This document shows positions 1 to 4,642 of a stretch of 5,271 nucleotides of DNA, one piece after another (position 1 is the first letter of the stretch; the number at the start of each line of letters is the position of its first letter). A model generated the notes under the pieces. It was not told where the DNA came from and ran no database searches. It saw only the letters and a list, made by a program, of their open reading frames with translations. A program made the position numbers and the translations under genes. Source of the DNA: Pseudomonadota bacterium (GTDB taxonomy: Bacteria > Pseudomonadota > Alphaproteobacteria > Paracaedibacterales > CAITNM01); the NCBI GenBank assembly GCA_026400695.1, contig JAPLON010000101.1:1-5271 (forward strand). Direction: 5' to 3'.

Positions 1-72
1 AAATCCGAATGGGATTATTGTAAAGTATGGGCTAATAGGGTAGCTGATAGTTTATTACCAAAAGAGGAATAA
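1..72 (+). CDS. C-terminal end of an unrecognised protein (5' end outside window)
   Basis: Frame 1 is open from the first base and reads 23 codons to TAA at 70-72, ending ...RVADSLLPKEE. The tail is polar with two tryptophans and one cysteine. It is too short to assign to a family. A strong hairpin terminator begins about 25 bases after the stop, which is what one expects after a real gene end and is the main support for calling it coding. It faces the minus-strand gene at 237-608 convergently. The alternative is that this is a chance open frame at the window edge. Confidence 0.5.
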   Translation, partial: KSEWDYCKVWANRVADSLLPKEE

Positions 73-95
73 AAAACGCGACAAACTTAATAACT

Positions 96-139
96 AAAAA
101 AGAATGTAAATTATTTTACAGCCAATTTACATTCTTTTT
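96..139. terminator. Bidirectional Rho-independent terminator
   Basis: A perfect inverted repeat pairs 97-112 with 124-139. Its core arms are AGAATGTAAATT and AATTTACATTCT, extended by an A-run on the left and a T-run on the right, with an 11-nt loop. Because both flanks are homopolymers (A on the left, T at 135-139), it can terminate transcription on either strand. It would serve the plus gene ending at 72 and the minus gene ending at 237. A smaller competing hairpin, TGTAAA (105-110) with TTTACA (115-120), lies inside the same sequence. Confidence 0.8.
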
Positions 140-236
140 CACATTTATCTAAAAAACCCAAACAGCTTAACAAACCTAAGTGGTTATCGCCAAAACAGAC
201 ATTGCTCACCATTTTGGTAGATAAACTAAATGAAAC

Positions 237-608
237 TTAGCTGTATCCATACCTAGACAAAGCCTTCTCGTGTTCTATCCAAGCACGCTCGTGTCTGCAC
301 AAAATGCCATCGTACATGGACAAAGCATTATCATGCATAGACAAAATACCTCTATAGGTGGATAAAGCGCTGTCATACATGGATAAAACTTTTTTGTATT
401 CGTCTGAAACGCTCTCACATTTGGACAATGTATCAGCTTTAGGATCCTCTATAGTGGTGTGAGTGGTATCTACACCAGTTATCGTCTGAAGGATTCTTGG
501 CAAAGTAAAATGATTAGTAGAGTCAGCATACCAGGAATCCACATCAAAAGCTGCACTTACTGGTAATGTTAACAAAAATAGGCTTAAAATCCTTAACGTG
601 TTAATCAT
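237..608 (-). CDS. Small predicted secreted protein with nine tandem heptapeptide repeats
   Basis: This gene encodes 123 residues and matches no family I recognise. Residues 1-19/20 form a convincing Sec signal peptide: a short n-region with R6, a hydrophobic core ILSLFLLTLP, and a VSA-A cleavage motif. Residues 21-58 are a non-repetitive polar stretch. Residues 59-121 are nine consecutive 7-residue units with consensus x-[AIV]-L-S-x-[YH]-[DE], for example KVLSMYD, SALSTYR, GILSMHD, NALSMYD. Leu at position 3 and Tyr/His at position 6 give 3-4 spacing, compatible with an amphipathic helix or coiled coil. The protein ends two residues after the last unit. ATG at 606-608 is preceded by a weak CAGG six bases upstream. 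A terminator (641-673) separates it from lysR, so it probably has its own promoter. It may be a periplasmic or exported structural or host-interaction protein; that is inference only. Confidence 0.72.
   Translation of the reverse strand: MINTLRILSLFLLTLPVSAAFDVDSWYADSTNHFTLPRILQTITGVDTTHTTIEDPKADTLSKCESVSDEYKKVLSMYDSALSTYRGILSMHDNALSMYDGILCRHERAWIEHEKALSRYGYS
246..434 (-). repeat. 21-bp tandem repeat, nine units, encoding heptapeptides
   Basis: The 189 bp encoding residues 59-121 divide exactly into nine 21-bp units without indels. The best-preserved units on the minus strand share a GCTTTGTCCATGTAYGA-like core. Units 3, 4, 5 and 6 are closest to each other; units 1, 2 and 8 are diverged. 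Residue 2 of successive units 3-8 runs V, A, I, A, I, A, which suggests a 42-bp higher-order unit. There are no spacers, so this is an expanded coding repeat and not a CRISPR array. Confidence 0.85.
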
Positions 609-640
609 ACGATGCCTGATAAATATTTTTAAAATACTCT

Positions 641-673
641 AAAAAAATATTAACCTAGAACAGGTTAATATTT
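641..673 (-). terminator. Rho-independent terminator of lysR
   Basis: A perfect 12-bp inverted repeat, AAATATTAACCT (645-656) and AGGTTAATATTT (662-673), encloses a 5-nt loop. On the minus strand it is followed by a run of seven T (641-647). It sits 64 bases after the lysR stop and only 32 bases before the start of the heptad-repeat gene. It should stop lysR transcripts and could also act as an attenuator for the next gene. Confidence 0.8.
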
Positions 674-682
674 CGTGAAAGC

Positions 683-699
683 TGTATAAATTTTATACA
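683..699. promoter_or_regulatory. AT-rich palindrome with TATAAA -10-like element
   Basis: TGTATAAATTTTATACA is an 8-bp inverted repeat around a single central base. Read on the minus strand it contains TATAAA (697 to 692), a fair -10 hexamer pointing towards the heptad-repeat gene. There is no good -35 at 16-18 bp. Any transcript starting here would have to cross the terminator at 641-673. It could be an operator, a promoter or chance AT symmetry. Confidence 0.3.
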
Positions 700-737
700 T
701 ATCAGATGGTAAGTATGTTTTGAGAAAATTGGAATAA

Positions 738-1634
738 TTATTTCTTTGATTTTTTCTCAAGCTCTAATTTCATAAACTCGTACAATGCACGAATTCTGCC
801 TAAACCATCAAGCGACTTGGGATAAGTATAATACATTGGCATAGTTGGCGTTTGCGCATCTTGGAATAATTCGATTAAATCATCGTGATCTGCTGCCATG
901 AAGTCAGCCAGAATAGCCACACCAACACCACCCATTACTGCTTGTAACATACCATAGGCATTGTTAATCGATAAATATGGCACACGCATAACACCTGGCT
1001 TTGCACCAAAACGCAATAACCAACTTGCATTACCAACTGGAGAAATCTCACTTTCTCCAAAAGCAACAATACGGTGGTTATCAAGTTCTTCCGCTACACG
1101 CGGGATTCCAAAATTTTGCACATATTCCTTACTGGCATAAACGCCCATACGAATAATTCCCAACTCTTTTTGAACAACATAATCCGTAGGTAGTGCCTGG
1201 CGATAATTAATTGCCACATCAGCTTCACGCATCGTAAAGTCAACATCACCATCAGTTAAATGGATATTTAGCTGCAGTTTAGGATAAGTTTGCATAAATC
1301 TATTAAGGCGAGAGGCCAACCAAACAGAGCCAATCCCAACGGTCGTAGCAACCTTTAGGCTACCAGATAAGCCATCCTTTGATTCACTAATTACCGTGCT
1401 AATTGCATTCACTTGGGCAAAAATTTCCCTAGTGATTTTAAAAAGGTGCTCACCCTGTTCCGTTAGCACTAAACCACGAGCATGCCGGTTAAACAGCATC
1501 ACGCCAATATTTTTTTCAAGACTACTAACTTGTCTACTAACTGCAGATTGGCTAACACCTAGCGCGTGCCCCGCTTCAGTCAGACTGCCTGCCTGAGCAA
1601 CTATATGAAAAACCCTTAATCTATCCCAATCCAT
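738..1634 (-). CDS. LysR-type transcriptional regulator
   Basis: This 298-residue protein has the usual LTTR length. Residues 1-60 form the winged helix-turn-helix, with MDWDRLRVFHIVAQAGS, the recognition helix around SQSAVSRQVSSLE (28-40) and wing residues LFNRHARGLVLTEQG. A linker helix covers about 61-88. From about residue 90 (GSLKVATTVGIGSVWL) to the end is the periplasmic-binding-protein-like effector domain with its TMREADVAI segment. Such proteins act as cytoplasmic tetramers that bind dyads and respond to a small ligand, here unknown. The opening and overall pattern match a LysR subgroup widespread in Alphaproteobacteria. The start is supported by GAGG seven bases upstream of ATG (1632-1634). 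It is probably monocistronic, with a terminator 64 bases past its stop. A dyad in its upstream region suggests autoregulation. Confidence 0.95.
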   Translation of the reverse strand: MDWDRLRVFHIVAQAGSLTEAGHALGVSQSAVSRQVSSLEKNIGVMLFNRHARGLVLTEQGEHLFKITREIFAQVNAISTVISESKDGLSGSLKVATTVGIGSVWLASRLNRFMQTYPKLQLNIHLTDGDVDFTMREADVAINYRQALPTDYVVQKELGIIRMGVYASKEYVQNFGIPRVAEELDNHRIVAFGESEISPVGNASWLLRFGAKPGVMRVPYLSINNAYGMLQAVMGGVGVAILADFMAADHDDLIELFQDAQTPTMPMYYTYPKSLDGLGRIRALYEFMKLELEKKSKK

Positions 1635-1641
1635 AACATTA

Positions 1642-1645
1642 CCTC
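1642..1645 (-). promoter_or_regulatory. Shine-Dalgarno site of the lysR gene
   Basis: GAGG on the minus strand lies seven bases before the ATG at 1634 and fixes that start, which also gives the canonical LTTR N-terminus. Confidence 0.75.
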
Positions 1646-1681
1646 ATGTCTTATTTGTTTTGCAGATATATCTAATTTTGC

Positions 1682-1704
1682 TTGAGGTAGTATACATACC
1701 TTAA
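1682..1704. promoter_or_regulatory. Candidate LysR operator dyad overlapping a -10 element
   Basis: The 23-bp imperfect dyad has arms TTGAGGTA (1682-1689) and TACCTTAA (1697-1704), with one mismatched pair, around a GTATACA centre. The arms are 5 bp perfect (AGGTA/TACCT) and resume after the mismatch. On the minus strand it contains TATACT (1694 to 1689), a good -10 that would start a lysR leader of about 48 nt. The nearest -35-like hexamer, TTCACA (1719 to 1714), is 19 bp away, which is long. Position and symmetry fit LysR autorepression; the strict T-N11-A motif is not centred in the dyad. Confidence 0.4.
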
Positions 1705-1968
1705 TCACCTTTGTGTGAATTATTTTATAATCATGCATGAGTAATCCTGCGTACCCCACACATTAAAACAACAATAGATCAAAATATCAACTGATTTCAA
1801 ATATAAATTGCAAATTTAATTTATCGTCTGGCTTTACGTTGCTTTTTTTATAATTCACAATATATAGCTCAACTTAATCTAAAAATTATAAAAAACACAA
1901 ATCCTGTTAACCAGTTATTAATAATTGACATGTCATAATTGCATCATAACGCAAATTACAGAGGACCA
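1705..1968. other. AT-rich intergenic region with a plus-strand TATAAT
   Basis: No gene is seen here. A perfect TATAAT (1726-1731, +) lies 22 bases past the candidate LysR dyad, but no clear -35 stands 17 bp before it. That arrangement would suit an activator-dependent promoter firing towards the small gene at 1969. A perfect TTGACA (1925-1930, +) has no matching -10 downstream and overlaps the palindrome TGACATGTCA (1926-1935). No convincing terminator hairpin for the CNNM gene, which ends at 2120 from the right, was found here. Confidence 0.35.
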
Positions 1969-2127
1969 ATGTTACACCTTATAGCTATACTAAGCTTTTC
2001 AACTCTAATATCTGTTTTAGCTTACCTAGTTCAACATGGCGAACTCGAAGGAACTAAAAATTTTACGGATGCCAATAATCACACAGCAATACAGTCGTCA
2101 AATATTCATTATTTACGGACTAACTGA
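1969..2127 (+). CDS. Possible small membrane or secreted protein (52 aa)
   Basis: The ATG at 1969 gives 52 residues. Residues 2-21 (LHLIAILSF...LAYLV) form one hydrophobic helix that could be a membrane anchor or signal peptide, and a polar tail of about 30 residues follows. AGAGGA (1960-1965) is a good Shine-Dalgarno sequence, though only 3 bases from the ATG. A TTG at 1939 could extend the frame by ten residues but has no better support. The stop lies 8 bases inside the convergent CNNM gene. The gene is divergent from lysR across a dyad, the classic place for a LysR target. No family is recognised, and a chance open frame is a real alternative given the AT-rich surroundings. Confidence 0.4.
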   Translation: MLHLIAILSFSTLISVLAYLVQHGELEGTKNFTDANNHTAIQSSNIHYLRTN

Positions 2128-3391
2128 GAAGTTGCCCTGGGGGAATAACCTTTACTAAGGTAATTTGATTACGTTGACGTCGCAAAATTTCAAACCGAAA
2201 TCCACGCCAATTAAAAATTTGACCAACCGTAGGCAAAATACGAAACTGGTTAATTAAAAGCCCAGCCAGAGTTGCGGCAACATCATCTGGCAAATCCCAA
2301 TCAAACTGTCGGTTAAGATCACGAATCGTAACATTTCCGTAAATTACAAAACTTCCATCTACCTGCGGACGAACACCACGCACAGTAACATCATGCTCAT
2401 CGGCTATGTCGCCGACTATTTCTTCTAAAATGTCTTCCAAAGTAACGATACCCATTAAGGAACCATACTCATCAACCACTAAAGAAAAATGCTCTCTACG
2501 CTGTCGAAAGGCATGCAATTGCTCTAAAAGATCAGTACTCTCAGGAGTAAACCACGGCTTATGAGCTATATCAATTATGTTTAAATCATCCAAAGATCCA
2601 GAATGAGCACGAACAGCTCGCAATAATGCCTTAGTGTTAATAATACCAACTATGTTATCTGCATTACCCTGCCACAAAGGTAAACGAGTGTATGGACAAG
2701 CTAAAACCTGATCAACTATTTCTGTTGGAGAATCGTCTGCGTTAACCATTGTAACATTTTGACGATGCACCATAATTTCAGAAACCTGAACTGAACCTAG
2801 ATCAAGAATGCTCTTGAGCATTGCCTTTTCATGAGGAGTATCCTGACCAGGGCCATCGTGCATATCAATTGCTCCACGTAATTCCTCTACGCTTGCATGC
2901 TGATCAATTGGAGTTACCTTTATTCTGATAATTTTAAGAAAGTAAGAGATGAAAAAAGAAAGTGCCTTATTAATTGGCAAAAATAAATAGTAGAAAAACT
3001 TTATAGCAGGTGCTGCAAACATTAAAAAACGAGTGGAGTCTTGAATGGCAAGAGTTTTTGGCATCATTTCAGCAAAAACTAAAATTACTGTTCCTACAAA
3101 AATTGATGTTCCAACTGCAGCAATGGTAGAGGTGTCACCCAAAAAATCAAAAATCAAGTTAGATAAAACAGAGGCGATTGCAGCATTTAACAACGTGTTG
3201 TAGGCTAAAAGAGCAGTGATAACCATGCTTAGATGGTGCTGCAAATCACGAATTATCTTAGCAGACTTGCTTCCGGCCTTAGCCAGTTGGTGCAGTTTTG
3301 GCCTTGAAGCAAATGTCATAGCTGTTTCAGATGCTGCAAAAAAAGATGAAGCTACCAATAAAACAACAAAAACAATTAGCATGGCAAACAT
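2120..3391 (-). CDS. CNNM/CorC (HlyC) family transporter-like protein, DUF21-CBS-CBS-CorC_HlyC
   Basis: This is a 423-residue full-length member of the CNNM/CorC family of integral membrane proteins linked to Mg2+ or Co2+ transport; older annotation calls them hemolysins. Residues 1-155 form the DUF21 membrane domain, with SSFFAASETAM (15-25), N65 and N69 in the second hydrophobic segment, and EMMPKT (108-113), the conserved acidic and PK motif. A CBS pair follows. CBS1 runs about 205-260 (SEIMVHR, PYTRLPLW, NIVGIINTKALL) and CBS2 about 275-330 (FSLVVDEYGSLMGIVTLEDILEEIVG). Residues 340-415 are the CorC_HlyC domain (YGNVTIRDLN, LAGLLI). The ATG directly follows the TAA of the preceding gene, with GAGGAG nine bases upstream inside that gene, so translation is probably coupled. 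The substrate is inferred from the family. Confidence 0.95.
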   Translation of the reverse strand: MFAMLIVFVVLLVASSFFAASETAMTFASRPKLHQLAKAGSKSAKIIRDLQHHLSMVITALLAYNTLLNAAIASVLSNLIFDFLGDTSTIAAVGTSIFVGTVILVFAEMMPKTLAIQDSTRFLMFAAPAIKFFYYLFLPINKALSFFISYFLKIIRIKVTPIDQHASVEELRGAIDMHDGPGQDTPHEKAMLKSILDLGSVQVSEIMVHRQNVTMVNADDSPTEIVDQVLACPYTRLPLWQGNADNIVGIINTKALLRAVRAHSGSLDDLNIIDIAHKPWFTPESTDLLEQLHAFRQRREHFSLVVDEYGSLMGIVTLEDILEEIVGDIADEHDVTVRGVRPQVDGSFVIYGNVTIRDLNRQFDWDLPDDVAATLAGLLINQFRILPTVGQIFNWRGFRFEILRRQRNQITLVKVIPPGQLLS

Positions 3392-3919
3392 TTACCGTTG
3401 CTCCTCATCCTGTAATTGACTTGAATCATTAATCATTTTGCGGCGCTTTGCTGCGCGGGTATCGCTTTCCTCTTCCAATCGCTTTTTCTTTAATTCCATT
3501 ATTTCACGTTGAGAAACCTGTTTAGCAGGACGGTTACAAATGGCAACCCAAGCAGGATCTTCAGATGTCCTTTGACAATAGTCCCTTAAAGGCTCTGGTT
3601 CGGGACAGTTCATAAGATTTAACAACTTCTCCATCGCAGCCATATTACAGGCAATCATTTGAATGATTTCCTGCTTTTTCTCAGACCTTTGATCTTCAGA
3701 ACTTTGCTTATCTAAAACATCTAATAATTCTTTTGTATCACCCGCAAAATCATCAAAAGTATCACCAATAGTCAATGGATCTTTTAAATTTTTTTCCTTT
3801 TTTTTGACTAAAGCATCTAAACGCTTAGCGCTTTCCATCAAAAAAGCTTTTGGATTTGTTGCCTCAGCAGCAACCATCCCAGAAATAAACAAAGCAACTA
3901 TGAGGCACTTTAAAAACAT
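3392..3919 (-). CDS. Unrecognised secreted or periplasmic protein with four mature cysteines
   Basis: This 175-residue protein belongs to no family I recognise. Residues 1-18 are a signal peptide (K4, hydrophobic LIVALFISGMV, AA-E cleavage). The mature part is highly charged. Lysine-rich residues 32-46 are followed by an acidic helical-looking stretch to about 85. Then come four cysteines at 91, 105, 115 and 128, with NCPEPEP and DPAWVAICNRP around the last ones, suggesting two disulfides. Residues 134-162 are a basic helix or coiled coil, and the end is glutamine- and glutamate-rich. The gene lies 26 nt after aroK and its stop abuts the CNNM start. This is the place where many Alphaproteobacteria carry aroB, but nothing here resembles dehydroquinate synthase. 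No Shine-Dalgarno sequence is visible before the ATG; the spacer instead holds the palindrome CGTTTAAACG (3928-3937). A role beside the CNNM membrane protein is possible but unproven. Confidence 0.8.
   Translation of the reverse strand: MFLKCLIVALFISGMVAAEATNPKAFLMESAKRLDALVKKKEKNLKDPLTIGDTFDDFAGDTKELLDVLDKQSSEDQRSEKKQEIIQMIACNMAAMEKLLNLMNCPEPEPLRDYCQRTSEDPAWVAICNRPAKQVSQREIMELKKKRLEEESDTRAAKRRKMINDSSQLQDEEQR
3401..3406 (-). promoter_or_regulatory. Shine-Dalgarno site of the CNNM gene inside the upstream gene
   Basis: GAGGAG lies in the last codons of the preceding gene, nine bases before the CNNM ATG at 3391. The two genes meet as TAAATG with no gap. The internal Met at codon 4 would be too far from this site, so the first ATG is preferred. 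Confidence 0.75.
3788..3803 (-). other. Two in-phase slippery heptamers in a poly-A coding stretch
   Basis: Codons 39-44 of the secreted orphan protein read AAA AAA AAG GAA AAA AAT. They contain A AAA AAG and then A AAA AAT in the phase used for -1 ribosomal slippage; the first is the dnaX heptamer. A -1 shift at the first site would end after about eleven further codons. No clear downstream hairpin or upstream stimulator is seen, so use is unproven. The A8 and A7 runs are also possible sites of replication slippage. Confidence 0.25.
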
Positions 3920-3945
3920 ACGTTTATCGTTTAAACGAAAAACAT

Positions 3946-4551
3946 TTAAACAGATTTCAAAACGTAATAATTAGGATACTTGGCCCGAATAAAATCACTC
4001 ATAGCCTGAATAACCCGGTCAACTGTAGAATTTGTTGGCTCATCTAGCGTTTCTACGTGCACATCTGCCTCTTCAAAAACAGGATAACGTTCCTCTATCA
4101 GCTTTTCTAAAACTTCATGGTGATTGGAATCATTAAACATAGGGCGATCAGAACGTCTCGAAACCCTGGCCACCAAGGTATCAATATCCGCCTTTAACCA
4201 AACAGAAATTGCTTTTTCCTTAACAATTTCACGCGTTGGCTTATTAGCAAATGAACCTCCACCTGTTGCCAAAACATGGGTAGGTTGGTCAAGCAAACGC
4301 TTAATCACCCTTTGCTCACCATCAAGAAACGCCTGTTCCCCAAATATGTCGTAAATTTCTTTTATTGGATAGCCGGCAGCTTGCTCAACTTCAATGTCTG
4401 AATCAAAAAAAGAAAGCTCTAACCTTTTTGCTAAACGCTTACCTATGCTAGTTTTACCGCTGCCCATCAAACCAACTAAAACTATCGTTTTTGGTGGCAT
4501 GAAGCTCACTGTCATTTGTGAGCGGTTGGCTTGGCTAAAATCATCTCTCAT
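3946..4551 (-). CDS. aroK: Shikimate kinase (one substrate-binding arginine replaced)
   Basis: The 201-residue NMP-kinase-fold enzyme phosphorylates shikimate to shikimate-3-phosphate with ATP in the chorismate pathway, in the cytoplasm. It shows Walker A GLMGSGKT (27-34), the DSD pair with D52 as the usual shikimate contact, TGGG (96-99), lid arginine R136 in SDRPMF, and R155 in EERYPVF. The helix motif normally written GEEGFRD here reads GEQAFLD, so the arginine equivalent to R58 of E. coli and M. tuberculosis enzymes is L76 (codon CTT, 4324-4326). The first 20 residues exceed the usual start. No Shine-Dalgarno sequence is clear at this ATG, and starts at M13 or M18 (MPPKTIVLVG) are possible. 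It is first in a probable three-gene transcript and is not followed by aroB. Otherwise the fold and motifs look intact. Confidence 0.93.
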   Translation of the reverse strand: MRDDFSQANRSQMTVSFMPPKTIVLVGLMGSGKTSIGKRLAKRLELSFFDSDIEVEQAAGYPIKEIYDIFGEQAFLDGEQRVIKRLLDQPTHVLATGGGSFANKPTREIVKEKAISVWLKADIDTLVARVSRRSDRPMFNDSNHHEVLEKLIEERYPVFEEADVHVETLDEPTNSTVDRVIQAMSDFIRAKYPNYYVLKSV

Positions 4552-4613
4552 GAACTTAATCTAACCATCATTTCTAATTAATACATTACACTCAGCCTAT
4601 ATGGCCACGATCC

Positions 4614-4642
4614 AGTATACCTAAGCTATAACTAAGATACAA
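4614..4642 (-). promoter_or_regulatory. Candidate promoter for the aroK transcript
   Basis: On the minus strand TTGTAT (4642 to 4637) and TATACT (4619 to 4614) are separated by 17 bp. The -10 is a five-of-six match and the -35 keeps only TTG. It overlaps the last codons of ftsK and would give a leader of roughly 55 nt to the aroK ATG at 4551. No convincing terminator follows ftsK, so read-through may also supply this operon. Confidence 0.35.

Noticed and set aside
144..225. 8-bp inverted repeat TTTATCTA (144-151) / TAGATAAA (218-225)
   Set aside because: It is AT-rich, short and 66 bases apart, so likely to occur by chance in this composition.
246..434. Possible CRISPR array because of regular short repeats
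   Set aside because: Units are contiguous 21-bp coding repeats without spacers and stay in frame within a signal-peptide protein.
1396..1596. Plus-strand 66-codon open frame opposite lysR
   Set aside because: It lies entirely antisense to the DNA-binding region of a clear LysR gene, has no recognisable protein features, and is a shadow frame.
1925..1953. Perfect TTGACA as the -35 of a promoter for the small gene at 1969
   Set aside because: The hexamers 16-18 bp downstream (TAACGC, AACGCA, ACGCAA) are not -10-like, and the start codon would lie too close to the transcription start.
3216..3419. Plus-strand 67-codon open frame opposite the CNNM start
   Set aside because: It is antisense to the conserved DUF21 N-terminus and to the operon junction, with no independent support.
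3928..3937. Palindrome CGTTTAAACG between aroK and the secreted orphan gene as an operator or terminator
   Set aside because: It has no loop and no T-run and is only 10 bp, inside an operon spacer; no function can be supported.
4124..4354. Plus-strand 76-codon open frame opposite aroK
   Set aside because: It is antisense to conserved shikimate kinase motifs and is a shadow frame.
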